Positions 10,836 to 21,864 of a stretch of 64,000 bases of DNA are shown here, one piece after another. Every line of letters begins with the position of its first letter. Position 1 is the first letter of the stretch. Source of the DNA: Castanea sativa (Eukaryota; Streptophyta; Magnoliopsida; Fagales; Fagaceae). Made by a program: the position numbers and the translations under genes. The notes below the pieces were generated by a model that saw nothing but the letters and a program-made list of their open reading frames with translations, was not told where the DNA came from and ran no database searches. Where the stretch lies: NCBI RefSeq assembly GCF_040712315.1, contig NC_134013.1:74220001-74284000 (forward strand), read 5' to 3'.

Positions 10836-11921
10836 TACTAAAATTTGATTATATTGGGGCCTTAAAAATTTAGGGTGGTCACACATTATTTGAAGGGTAA
10901 AAAAATTATAAAATTTTTAAATTTATATATAATAATTTTTTTTTATTAAGTTAGAGTGGTCCTGTGAGCACTCAGACTTTAAGGTGGGGTTGCTAGTGAC
11001 CGACGCAGAAGCTCACTACGTTATGGGGTGTTTGGTTGCACTCAATAAGAAAAAATCGAGCAAATCTCACTACATTAAAAAAAAAAAAAAAAAACAAATA
11101 AATAAAAAGAAAATAAACGAATACAATTTTAACGGAGTGTTGCATGGCATATTCTTTATATTGAACTAGAATATCATATCCCACTCAGTGCCTATGGGTC
11201 CTACGATTTTAAGATACACTATTGGAGATGAGATGAACTACAGAAAATGGGAAATTAATCAATTATATATAGTAGTTCCTGTTCAAGTGATGGGTTCAAC
11301 GTCCACAATGATAATGTGTGCCAGAGCTACACCTTATTGGAGCTCATTTACACGCCTCATGTGAACGGTTTAAAAGAGGTGGACAAAAAGTGATGCATTG
11401 GGTAGATAACACGTGTCCTAGTTCACACTTCCCTTGTCCCCACGTGGGCACAGTAAACAAGGAGGATTGGTCCCCACCCGAAAAAATAACAAATAAAAAG
11501 TGATGCCTTTGTCCCTCACATGACGGTGTGGGGCCCACTTATAGCTTTCCATTATTGTAAAGTACTGGGCCCCACCTTCCTCATCGAGATTATACTCTCA
11601 CCTCGTGCCACGCTTCTGGTAGACCCCGAAAATGGGTTTTTGGTGAGGCCCACATGATCAATCCTTACGTTAATCATTCGTCACATTCGATTCGAAGCCC
11701 TGGCCCAGTATGAAAGGTGGATTATGAGTGCGGGAGTTTTGTGTAACGTTAGATAACGATTTTTGATACAATTTGTTACATAAGCAAATTATGACAAAAG
11801 TTATGGTTTTAGCATTTTTTAAAAGACAATAACTTTATCATCAATGAGCTGGTTTGAATATAAATTAATCCAAGATTTAAAGTATTAATTATGTTTTTAA
11901 TTTGCACTTTTCAAGCTTATA

Positions 11922-11973
11922 AGGCACCATCACATACACCCTTTTTTTTTTTGATAGGCACCATCACATACAC
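11922..11973. mobile_element. tail-only micro-insertion flanked by perfect 18-bp duplication
   Basis: aggcaccatcacatacac occurs at 11922-11939 and 11956-11973. The 16-bp insert is poly(T) bracketed by cc and gat, which on the minus strand reads ATC, then poly(A), then GG. The duplication is longer than the insert, so slippage is an unlikely explanation. Confidence 0.65.
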
Positions 11974-12290
11974 TATTTGATTTGCTCTAATTAAAAATGC
12001 TACTCTCACTACTTATTTAGTAGTTAGTATTTACACGCGCTTTAGAGAGTTAAGTAAGACAGAAGGAAGAAACAAAAGTGCCATCTCAGGTAGGGCATTA
12101 GAAGACAGTCGGTAATGGGCCTGTTGGCCTAACATATTTATAAAAGAATTTTACTAACATGTGACCTTAGAGTACATAATAATATACTTTTTTTTAAGTT
12201 TTATTGGGAATTGAAAAAATTTTACATTTTTTTCAAATTTTCATAAAATATTTCTAAAAATAGATGGCTTAACCAGACCCAATATAAAAA

Positions 12291-12470
12291 GAGAAATGAT
12301 ATATCCACAATATTTTCACAACATTTTTATAACAAATCCTAAGTAGCAAGTTGTTACTAGTTGTTATTGTTGAGGCAAAAAAGTAATTTTCGTATTAAGT
12401 TCAAATTTGAACCAATAACAACTAACCACATAGTATTGTACAAATATTATGGATGGAGTATTTATATAAT
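12291..12470 (-). mobile_element. short MITE copy (gagaaatgatat family), one end degraded
   Basis: It opens gagaaatgatatatccacaa and shares its internal block (ttcaaatttgaaccaataac, then aactaaccac) with complete copies at 18369-18562 and 26351-26542, in inverted orientation. The far terminal repeat is eroded after 'aactaaccac'. No coding capacity. Confidence 0.7.
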
Positions 12471-12734
12471 ATATAAAGATACTCCATTTTTTGCAATGTG
12501 TCCTCTTGAGAGGTGTCTCTATGCTGTTTCGTGCTCGCGTGGGATTGAGAGCACATCCTGTTCTCGTGCACTTGACTTTCTCTCGACCAATCACTGGCCA
12601 GTTGCCACTCTGGTTTATTGATTCTGATAGGCCAGCCTAAAAAGATTTTGACTTGGGAATTTTTGATTGGGTAGACTAGATGTGTGAAAGGACACCAAAT
12701 CAGTGAGCCAAGTTCATAGTTTAGACTAAAATAA

Positions 12735-13013
12735 GAGTCTGTTTAGATAGAACTTATTGCTGAAAATTGAAAACTGAAAACTGAAAACTGAAAACACTGT
12801 AGCAAAATAATTTTAAAATATGTGAATAGTACCGCGAGACCCATTTTTAATGAAAAAGTGGCTGAAAAGAGAAATTTGTGGGTCCATAAACAGTGCACGA
12901 ATGCACTGTTCATGGAAAACTTGGTCAAAAACTGCGGCTGGGAAGAAAAAAAAAAAAAAAGGCTGAAAATACAAAATGGCAAACGCAAAACTTAGACGCC
13001 GAATCCAAACACA
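12735..13013 (+). mobile_element. hAT-like MITE (tccgtttggatag family), copy 1 of an inverted pair
   Basis: It begins agtctgtttagatagaactt, carries the family body (tgaaaactgaaaacactgta, then gcaaaataattt; acagtgcacgaatgcactgt) and ends with a degraded 'atccaaac'. It is homologous to the copies at 43459-43735 and 43878-44224. Its right end abuts a second, inverted copy across the short palindrome 'cattctaagaatg' (13011-13023). Confidence 0.75.
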
Positions 13014-13019
13014 TTCTAA

Positions 13020-13245
13020 GAATGCGTTTGGATAGCCCAGCACGTCCACGTCCAGCCCGTTTTTTTTTTTTTTTTTTTCCACGCGCATATGTCACTGTTC
13101 ATTGGCCATGAACAGTGATTTTAGGCCAATGAACAGTACTTTTTGGGATGACCAGTAATTTTTACACATTAAAAAATTATTTTTATACAGTATTTTCAGC
13201 TTTCAGTTTTCAGCAATAAATTCTATCCAAACGGACTCTAAGTGT
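13020..13245 (-). mobile_element. hAT-like MITE, inverted partner of the preceding copy
   Basis: It starts at gcgtttggatagccc and ends ttctatccaaacggactcta. The terminal tccgtttggatagaat is on the minus strand, and the body includes the family's 'cactgttcat' repeats. With the neighbour it makes a ~510-bp inverted-repeat composite bounded by gagtctg and cggactc. Confidence 0.7.
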
Positions 13246-13551
13246 CTCTCAACATTTTAAAAAAAAAATACTATAAAAATAGTAACTGAAAAAGATGAGA
13301 ATATATCGTTATTCCTAGCAAAGTACAAATCCATTTTCCCCGCTATTACTACTACTACTTCAATGTCTATTAATAACAATAATAATAATTAAAAGAACTT
13401 AAACTTTATTAAAATAGATTATTTTTTATACTAGATAGAATTTCTATACATGTGTATAAAACTCCTTCCTAGAAATTTAAACCTAGTCATGCCCCACACA
13501 CCCCACAAATATTTATTAAAATAGTTTATTAACATCACTCGTTAATTGGAT

Positions 13552-13712
13552 TTTTTTTTAAAGAGAATTTCAATCTAGGGCCATAATAGCTCTTTATTAT
13601 CAGATCAAGACACCAATTAATTTTTGATAGTTTTTGGTGTATGCGGGGATTAAACCACAAATCTCTTATACAACAATCAGAAACTTTACTAACGCTAACT
13701 AGAACCCACAAT
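13552..13712 (-). mobile_element. tRNA-derived SINE copy
   Basis: On the minus strand the head reads gggttctagttagcgttagt, a degenerate A box. A B-box-like gtggtttaatcccc lies about 40 bp further on. The body 'tggtgtcttgatctgata' is followed by 'ataaagagctatta', and an A-rich tail ends the element at about 13552. The second copy at 55258-55407 keeps a better A box (tagctcaactagta). Confidence 0.6.
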
Positions 13713-14580
13713 CGAATTTTATTTCTATGTCAAATAGGGATTTAGATCTTTTAAATTTTCTAAGGTACTCTACCAAATAGATTTTTTAAAATCTTAACCA
13801 TACTTTAATGATTTAATGGTCTAGATTTTGTCATATCAACATTCTACTCCCAATAATTTTAATGGTTTTGTTTGCAATATTATTTTATTATTTTGAAAAT
13901 ATTGTTTGTGAAATGGTGACATCATAGAATATAGACCATTAAACCATTAAAGTGGGAGGATCTGAATCTGTCAAATAGAGTAGGTGTGCTAATATTTTTT
14001 CTTTATATTTTCACCACCTTATTAACCATTAACTACTCCAACCTCCACCTATAGGAGACATATATAAAGATCGTAATTCATTCATACATCAAAAACAACT
14101 TGCCTCTCTAAATTATTTTTTATAGGGGCATTCTATATCACACATTTTATGGGAGAGAAAATTACATAAAAGCTTAGAGTTTAAACTCTCTTTTAGATTA
14201 GATCCGTAGCTCCTAAAATGTGTCAATTAAAGTTTCAAACTTATGAAGTTGTTTCAATTTTAATTATGAGTAGTGATCAAGTAGAGACTAGAGAAAATAG
14301 GGAATAACAAAAAAAAAATTGAGAAAATAGGGAAATCATTCTTAAAACATTGTGTATCACTCATCTAATCAATTTCAAATATTGGCAATCATAATTCCTA
14401 TTGCTCTCTTTTCGTCACCGCCAAAAATTACAAAAATGAATAACAGAGGTACACAATAACTTCAAATTGAAACAAATTCATAAATTTTAAATTTTAAATA
14501 ACAAATTAAAATTTTAAGACTTAATATGAAATAATATGAAATATGGTATAGTTTTAAGCATTTTTTTTTTTTTATGTATC

Positions 14581-14635
14581 ATGCCGACTTAATCTTTTTT
14601 TTTTTTTTTTTTGAGAAGGATGCCGACTTAATCTT
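14581..14635. mobile_element. tail-only micro-insertion flanked by 16-bp duplication
   Basis: atgccgacttaatctt occurs at 14581-14596 and 14620-14635. The insert is T(16) plus gagaagg, which on the minus strand reads CCTTCTC followed by poly(A). The structure is the same as at 8881, 10798 and 11922. Confidence 0.65.
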
Positions 14636-14668
14636 AAAATTTTATCTATTACTATAATATATAATAAT

Positions 14669-14690
14669 ATATATATATATATATATATAA
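14669..14690. repeat. (AT)n microsatellite
   Basis: About ten uninterrupted AT units about 270 bp beyond the HSFC1 stop codon. Confidence 0.9.
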
Positions 14691-14960
14691 TATTTAGGTT
14701 AGTAAGTTACTTTAAAAAAAAAAAAAAAAAGATATGTATCATAGAATTTAATCGTGTATAATATTGAACGCTTAACAAATAATTTAGAATCTTTTCTTTT
14801 TCTTTACATGAACCACAAAAACATAAAATTGGAAGAAAAAAAGGGTAAGAAAACATGAAGCAAAAAAACAAAATTAAATAAATAAAAAGAGAAAAAGAAA
14901 AGAAACTAATACAAAAGATATAGAATCCAAAGATAAATCAGGTGAAGCATATCTACAGCC

Positions 14961-16081
14961 CTAAAAGCCACCTCCTAATAGAGAAAACGGATAAGGCGTT
15001 GGTGGACTCACCTCCATCCCAGCGGCCATTTCTGCAAAATAGCTTATTTGCCCACCACTATTCCCATAACCCAAAACACCGCTTTCAAGCGGCGACACCG
15101 CCATATTACTTCCAAATCCATTCATAGCAGAGCAACCAAAAGGCTCTTGGCCAATCTGAGACCGACCCATCACGTCACTTTGGATCAACCACGCCGGCGT
15201 CTGAGTTTCCGGCGACGGTGACGACTGTTCACAAAAGTCTTTTATTCCAAAACCTGTATTTGGAGACGGAGAGATTACTACTCCGAGTGTACCCTCATCT
15301 TCTTCCTCTGTCTTTATTGAACTCGTTGTCGTTGTTGTTGTTGTTGTTGTCGCTGCTACAGCGCCTGAAGAAGACGAAGAAGTAGAAGATATCATTAGCC
15401 GCCGCTTCTTCTCGCTGATTAACTGCCTAGTTCGTTCTCTCTGAAGCATCAAATTGGGTAAGATATTTGGGTCTTCAACTACTTTGTGCAGGAACGCCAT
15501 CATTTGCTGTGGCCGTTTCTCTGTAGCTTCCAATCGTTTCTTCATGCCCTCAAGCTCATCCTCCATGGCCTTCTGTTCATTCTTTAACCTCGCTATCTCC
15601 ATGACTAAGTCCTCGTCTTCCACTAGTTCTTCGTTCTTGCCCTGCGTGTACGAGCTCCGATTGTGCTTTTTACGTACGATGTTCACCAACAAGTGCTTCT
15701 GGCCACGAAGAAACCACTCGTTCGCGAATTCCCATTTGTCAGGATCGACCTTTCTGAATCCCTGTTTGTTAGCTTAACAAAGTTAATTTCTATCAAACAC
15801 TATAACTAACTTTGTGTAAATAAAGAAATCAAGTGGAAGTGGTACGGGTTATTTTGACAGTTAAAATAAAAACTTACATAGGTGTTGAGCTGACGAACAA
15901 AGCTAGAGAAATTGTTGTGCTTGAAGTAGGCAGGTAAAATCCTCTGTGAGAAGTCTAAGGGATCGACGACGATGAAGCTGTTGTTGGCTCTCCCCCAAGT
16001 GATTAGACTGTCAGTCGTCGGATCATTTACCATCTGAAAAGTCTTCATAATGAACGGCGCGATGACGTTGTAACCCTCCAT
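14961..16081 (-). CDS. HSFC1: class C heat-shock transcription factor (HSFC1-like), 2 exons
   Basis: Nuclear DNA-binding factor of the heat-shock factor family. Exon 1 is 16081-15878 and exon 2 is 15761-14961. The 116-bp GT-AG intron is in phase 0 at the conserved HSF position within the DNA-binding domain (after NTY, residue 68). The product is 334 aa. The DNA-binding domain spans residues 6-98 ([16 protein letters not shown] ... [16 protein letters not shown] / [20 protein letters not shown]). A heptad-rich oligomerisation region lies at about 118-165 ([20 protein letters not shown]). A basic cluster EKKRRL near 185-190 could be an NLS. A Thr run at 206-214 is encoded by a trinucleotide repeat. 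The C-terminus ends [11 protein letters not shown], and no clear AHA activator motif was seen, as expected for class C. The start is the only ATG before the domain. Close resemblance to Arabidopsis HSFC1 is from memory of that protein. Confidence 0.93.
15320..15360 (-). repeat. coding trinucleotide repeat giving a poly-Thr run in HSFC1
   Basis: A (GTT)n/(AAC)n tract with a few interruptions inside exon 2, encoding nine consecutive Thr preceded by Ala/Val. It keeps the frame, so length variation would change only the Thr count. Confidence 0.8.
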
Positions 16082-16230
16082 TACTTATACTCTCTCTCTC
16101 TCTCTCCAACTTTCTCTATCGCTTTTCCTTTTTTGTGGAGAGAAGAGGCGTAGACAAAAGTTTTGAGTGGGGCTATAGGTCTAAGTGCTAACAAAAAATG
16201 GTTGCGTTTGTATATATATGTATATATGTG
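16082..16230 (-). promoter_or_regulatory. likely HSFC1 5' UTR and core promoter
   Basis: Directly upstream of the HSFC1 ATG lies a CT/GA microsatellite (about 16088-16107), common in plant 5' UTRs. A TATA-rich stretch (tatatatatgtatatatg) lies at about 16211-16228. The transcription start is therefore probably near 16180. I saw no convincing heat-shock element (alternating GAA/TTC) here. Confidence 0.4.
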
Positions 16231-16506
16231 ACTTAATGGGCACTTTAGCACATTGGGTTTTGCTGAGGCAACACCGTAATACATTTATATATATAACGGA
16301 AGCTAACGTGGCGTCGATCGACATGGTTCTGATTTTTTTATGTTTTTTTTTTATTTGGTCACAGGATGGGACCCGCGTGGCTCCGCTTTTTATTATCTTT
16401 TCCTACGAATCATGATCCGGGAGCTAGATATTTTCTTAGAAAGGATACTTATTTCTCCCACGCGCATACACGGCAGAGCGTGGAATTGTTTGATGTTCCT
16501 TATGTG

Positions 16507-17154
16507 TAGGAATGGCAGGGCGGGGCGAGGGGAAGGATGGGTTTTCATCCCCGCTCGCATAGTTTTGTCTTACTTTATCTCTGTCCAACCCTATTATATT
16601 TTATATGATGGAAAAAACTTTCTCAACCTATATCGCATCTTAGGACCTTGTGAAACCCTGTCTCACCCCATAAAACTCTACTTTATGTTAATTTACCCTA
16701 CAACTAGTACAATTTTTTTAATGAAATCTATTTCTTTAATAAAAATATACTTGAAATTATAACTAAATTTATCTCTTCAAATCAAATCAATTTTTAGAAA
16801 AAATTTAATAATATATCCAAGTGTTTAACAAGACAATCACAAAGGGAAAAAAATCTCATAGTATAACACATAACAAAATAAAGGCAGAGAACCACATTAG
16901 GTTTAATAAAATAAGCTAATATTGATATATTTGTTTAAATAGTAGGCTTTCAGGATATGAAAAATTTACAATTATAACTCTTACAATTTACAATTTACAG
17001 GGAGGAGCAGGGCGAGTCTAAAAAGTCTAAACCCATCCCCGCCACGCCCTATGGTGCGGGGCTAAAATCTTGCCCCATTCCCACCCCACCACCTTTGCGA
17101 GGCAGGGAAAACCCGCGCAAGACAAAGCGAGGAGTGGCAAAATTGCCATCCCTA
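16507..17154. mobile_element. non-autonomous hAT-like element, 648 bp, near-perfect 8-bp target duplication
   Basis: The ends are inverted copies: taggaatggca at the left and tgccatcccta at the right. They are flanked by cttatgtg (16499-16506) and ctgatgtg (17155-17162), 7 of 8 matching. The subterminal parts are GC-rich with repeated ggcgggg/ccccgcc motifs pairing between the ends. There is no transposase. This 'ggatggcaa..gggcgggg' type is widespread in plant genomes. Confidence 0.75.
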
Positions 17155-17230
17155 CTGATGTGGTCCCTTTGCTTGCAAACAAAATTGTCTTTAAACGACC
17201 ACGTAGGTGTTCGTTTTGATTAGCATTTAG

Positions 17231-18243
17231 TAGGGCGGTAAACAAGCCGAACTTTGTCGAGTAGTGCATGTTCAAACTTGGCTCATCAGGAAAAATAAAA
17301 AACTCAAGGTTGGCTTGAGTTTATGACAAGCCTAAAAATAGTGTTTGAGCTTGAGCTTAAGCTTGTGGGAAAGTCAAAAAGTTTTGAGCTTGTGACAAGC
17401 CTAAAAATAGTGTTTGAGCTTGAACTTGTGGGAAAGTCAAAAAACTTTGAGCTTGGCTTGGCTTAACTTGATTAATTAGTTAAGCCAAACTCAAGCTTAA
17501 TATTAAAGTCAAACTCGAGCTCAAGTCAAGTTTTTGAGCTTGTGATCTAAAAAAATTACATCATTAAATGTATAAATCTCTAAAATTGAGAAAAAAGAAA
17601 AAGAAAATAGTATACTCATTTTATCATGCATCTAGTCTTACTTGTGATTAACTATTATTCAAATTAATAATTTACATAATTAAATTCATTTATTTATCAT
17701 TCCTTATTTACAGCTTCAGCAATTTTTCAAAATATAATTTTTACATTTACGTTAGATGGTGAACGACTAGAAAAATACATATTTGTAACTATTATGAATG
17801 AGAAAATACTAACATGTTTCATAACTTTATTTTAGATGATTGATAGGAAAGGCTCATATGTGGCATACTTAATTATTTATTTATTTTTAAATGTAACTAT
17901 AGTTTAAAGTGGTTCTTAATCAGTTTAAAGGGAATGAAAAAATTATGGTAATATAAGTAGTGGTCTCATGTTGGCCATGTTATTATTAAGATATATGTAA
18001 TGAATATATTTAGCTAACACATATAAACTTATAAATGAGTCTATACTTGAATTGTTGTATATCAAACTTAATAGCTCACGAACTTGTTTGTGAACAATTT
18101 TTTTTGTTTGCGCTCGGCTTGTTTATTAAACGAGCCTAAAACTAAGGCTCAAGTTTGGCTTATTTATAAGCAAACAAATATGAACAAGCTTTTTATCAAG
18201 TCGAGCCTGAGTTGTTCATTATCGGCTTGGTTTATTTACAGCC
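17231..18243. mobile_element. non-autonomous Mutator-like element, ~1.0 kb, with 11-bp target duplication
   Basis: The left end tagggcggtaaacaagcc and the complement of the right end (aaggctgtaaataaacca) form inverted repeats. The direct repeat ttagcatttag flanks both ends (17220-17230 and 18244-18254). A duplication of 9-11 bp fits the Mutator superfamily. The interior has many 'gagctt/aagctt' and 'gcttgag' words and internal duplications (17336-17450). No transposase frame. Confidence 0.8.
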
Positions 18244-18261
18244 TTAGCATTTAGCGCACAC

Positions 18262-18267
<6 letters not shown>

Positions 18268-18296
<29 letters not shown>

Positions 18297-18297
18297 A
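18268..18297. repeat. (CT)n microsatellite
   Basis: About 14 CT units just outside the right target duplication of the Mutator-like element. Confidence 0.95.
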
Positions 18298-18368
18298 GCA
18301 AACATTTCTCATCCTGTTCTAACCATGCTTGTTTTCTTCGCCTCTGTCTCACGACATCATAAATATAT

Positions 18369-18562
18369 GAAAAGTGCTATGTCCACAATATTTTTATAAT
18401 ATTTTCACAATTAATAATAGGTGGTTAGTTATTATTGGTTCAAATTTGAACCTAACACTAAAATTACTTTTTTTTTCTCCAACTATAACGACCAGTAACA
18501 ACCTGCCACCTAGAATTTATTGTAAAAATGTTGTGAAAATATTGTGGATATATCATTTCTCC
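18369..18562. mobile_element. MITE of the gagaaatgatat family, 194 bp, 8-bp target duplication
   Basis: Ends: gaaaagtgctatgtccac and the complement ggagaaatgatatatccac. The flanking direct repeat is aaatatat (18361-18368 and 18563-18570), though AT-rich. Same family as 26351-26542 and 12291-12470. No ORF. Confidence 0.8.
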
Positions 18563-19242
18563 AAATATATATAGGGTCTAATCAATAAGTGTCTTTGTAA
18601 CAATCATTAATAAACGATTTTAGAAAAAATTTAATATCGTTTTTGTAGGAAATATAAAAAAAAACTATCAAAAAAATAATTGTTTTTTTCTTATTCCATA
18701 AAAAATTCTAAAAAAGATTTCTAAATCAATACCCTTAAGGTATTGGTTAACCATTTTCGTGTATATATATATATATATATTCTATTACTATCACCTAAAA
18801 TACTTTTTTCTATCACTTTTTGCACTTGCACGACTACCCCTCCCCCTTTTCTTTTATCCATACCTTATTGATGTCTAAACCACCTTATTTAAAAATACTT
18901 GCATGCTTGTTTCATCCAAACCAGGCTCCTGCCCCGCTTGGATTTTTCCTACCTCAAAGAGGGAATGAGGCACCACTAATCTGACCCGTCCTACCTTGAT
19001 ACCATCTCCCCCCCCCCCTCTCCAATTATGCTAAAATAAATAAAAAGCTAAAAAAAAAATACAACGGTAGCTAGAAAGAATAAAAATCTTAATAAGTTAA
19101 ATAAACTAAACAAAAACTCTAACAAAAAAGTTCAAAGAAAATTGGTAAAAAAAAAATGAAGCAATAAAGAGTTTTATATCACAATCTCAACCAGTTGTAA
19201 TTCCAAGAAATTTAGTGTCACTCAAATTACCATTAGGAAAAA

Positions 19243-19685
19243 ATTTACTTTCAAACCGGTTTAGAGAAAAATTCCTTAAACCCACTACATTTTTTTTGTT
19301 TAATAATACATTTTATTGAAAAACAAGGACTACAAAAGGCTTGTCGGGCCCGATTCATCTCCATCGTGTGGGGAGAACACCCAACCAAGGATAGAGGAGA
19401 TGGAATGAGGCCTGAAAGACAAGTCCGAGGCTACCCAAGCAACAAGATTGTGAGCAAGGAAATTAAGAGACCTTGGGGAATAAATAGCTTCCTAGCTTAC
19501 AAAAAAGGGGAGAAAGGCCTTCCCTAAATAATTCAGTACGGGTGATTGATAAAACTATATGTGTGTACTCTTCATCATATGACTTGACTTATTTAAATAG
19601 TACATATGGATATATGGTTTTATGAATCATCACATAATGTGTTTAAGGAAGCTCCTCCAAACCGTTTTGAATGAAACTTTTGTCT
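19243..19685. mobile_element. probable MITE with ~40-bp inverted ends (caaaccggtttagag family)
   Basis: The left end 'tttactttcaaaccggttta' and following 'gagaaaaattccttaaaccc' pair with the complement of the right end near 19640-19685 (gttcattcaaaacggtttgg-like). Fragments with the same motif lie at about 6305 and 20230. No coding capacity and no clear target duplication. Confidence 0.45.
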
Positions 19686-19729
19686 TTAACGATAGAGTGA
19701 TTGTGGCGAACCAAAACTTAGAATCAATT

Positions 19730-19731
<2 letters not shown>

Positions 19732-19790
<59 letters not shown>
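19732..19790. repeat. long (TA)n microsatellite
   Basis: About 29 uninterrupted TA units, the longest simple repeat in the window. Length is prone to assembly error. Confidence 0.95.
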
Positions 19791-19796
<6 letters not shown>

Positions 19797-21732
19797 ATAT
19801 AAACAAAGAAAGGATATTGAAAGATCAAAAGATACTAATTGGATGGACAAAGTTTTTTTTTGCATTGCATTGCATACCATCTTTTTCCTTTATCAATGCC
19901 GACTTCTAAAACACAACTTGTTCCCACCCTTTTTCATAACTTACTGAAGTGATAGATAGTAAGTGGTGGAAAATAAAAGTAACATTAATGATCGGTCTAT
20001 ATAAAAGTGATTTTTTCACCATTTACAATGAGTCATCTCAACAGAACAAGTTGTGTCCATAATAAAGTTATGCACATTATAATGCTTTATCCACTTATTT
20101 GTGTTTTAAGTAAATCCATTTTGAAAATAAGTAAAACCATAGTTATACTATCCTCATAATTAAAGCAACGTTGACCAAACGTATTTGGTTACCAAACCCT
20201 CAAGTTGAAGGAGGTAAAGAAAATAGAACAAAATTTTCCTCTAAGTCAGTTTAGAGAAAATGTCTTCTAACCTATTACATGATGATTTATAAAATCACCA
20301 AAATATACTTTTTTTTTTAAATGAAGATTATATCCATCCAAATATACTTTTAGTCACTTGATCTATAGAATAATCATTCATGTAACTTGTTTAAATAATT
20401 TAGTGATTTGGACAAAGGTTTGGAGAAATCTTTTTCATAACTTATATGATGGCCACTTATGGCTTCGATCTTTAAGCTCATTAGTTGAACTAGTCGGTAA
20501 CCTATGCAATGCACATGAAAGTTTAACAAAATATTTCTTTATATATAAATATGAAATTTAAAAATTATGGTAATTATTATAGGCATTTATTATGAGTTGA
20601 TAAGATTTAAATACATAATAGAATTTAAAGTCAACTAAAAATATATATAATAAAATAATGACGAGTAAAATTTTGAGGCTCAAAAAGTTACGTGGCAAAA
20701 TTGTATAAAATCTACTAAAGGAATGATGGTAGAGAAACAAAAATAGACTTTATAATATTTTTCATGAGCCCAATTCGTGTGTGTTGCTAAGCCAATTGTG
20801 GATGCTAGTAGCACTAGGGGATCATAGAAAGGGTTTGATACCCAAAACTTTCACCCAAATGAAAGCTTCCCTTTGTTGTTGTATGTGACTGAATGGTCTG
20901 GCTGACCCTTTTTAAAACTCCAAAGCATGGCTAGCCACCTTAGCTATCTTGGGTTGCTAAATAATGGAAGTATACCATGTTTCAAGTATATGCTTCATCC
21001 CTCTCACAAGCTAGTAGGACCCATTAGTTGTGGGTCCCACCAGTTGTGAAGGGGGAGAGAAAAATACACCCGAAACAGGATGTATTTTCTTTGCTGACTA
21101 CCACCAAGAGAAGGTTCCCAAGGAGCTAAGAGGCCTGGGAAAAAAGCATCCAATCATAATTTGTCAAGATCTTTCCCAATTTGTGTTAAAAGTAAGGTCT
21201 TTCTTTTTCGAGTAAAGACTACCTACACATTACCCTTGTTCAACACTTAGGAGGTCCAAAGCCTCAACTATTAACTAAAAACCATTCACTAAACAATCCC
21301 AAAACTCAGTATAAAACCCCTTACATCAGGTCAAAGAAGGGGATTCACGTTCAACCTTGCAAACCCTTCAGAGCAAAAACCATCTTAGCCACTTAAGATT
21401 TATAACATTCTGAAACTTAGAGGTGAACATAGAGGTACGAGGGAGCTCTCCCTCTTAAGATCCTCCTCTTGTTGAATGTGTAAAACCATTTCAAACGTGG
21501 TTAACTAAGCATTTTTCGATACTTTAAGTTACTCAGCATTTTGATTCTTCCATACCACAACACAAATATCTTTTCATTTATCAAATATTTGGGATTTTGG
21601 ATTGAATCCCTAAACATAACCATATTACAACAAATCTGAGGGGAAATTTGGGCTCATTTTGGTGTTTCAGGCCCACGTCACAAAATCATCCCTGACAACT
21701 TGTTCTGTGTATTCTTCACTGACTTGTTTGTC
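19791..21732. other. intergenic, no gene seen
   Basis: AT-rich with scattered repeat fragments (20230-20430 resembles the 19243 element). At about 20298-20352 the words ccaaaatatactttt and ccaaatatactttt flank a 25-bp insert ending in a T tract, possibly another tail insertion. No protein-like frame. Confidence 0.4.
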
Positions 21733-21864
21733 TAGAGTTCCTCCAACCAGGTGTTCTATAAATATGCTATTTTGACACACCAAAAAACCTACTTTATTAT
21801 TTTATTACGTCATTTTACAATACACCCTACATCACATGTTTTATTTTTCAATTTCATACATTAA

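Larger units (their letters stand above)
9331..12290. other. AT-rich intergenic DNA, no gene seen
   Basis: No frame here has protein-like composition, and no RNA gene was recognised. Notable items are a short hairpin (agttgtag/ctacaact, about 10448-10471) and two micro-insertions described separately. The stretch 11300-11740 is less AT-rich, with 'gggcccac'-type motifs, but holds no readable gene. Confidence 0.5.

Noticed and set aside
16430..16455. Heat-shock element upstream of HSFC1 (ttcttagaa)
   Set aside because: Spacing between TTC and GAA is three rather than two bases and there is no third unit.
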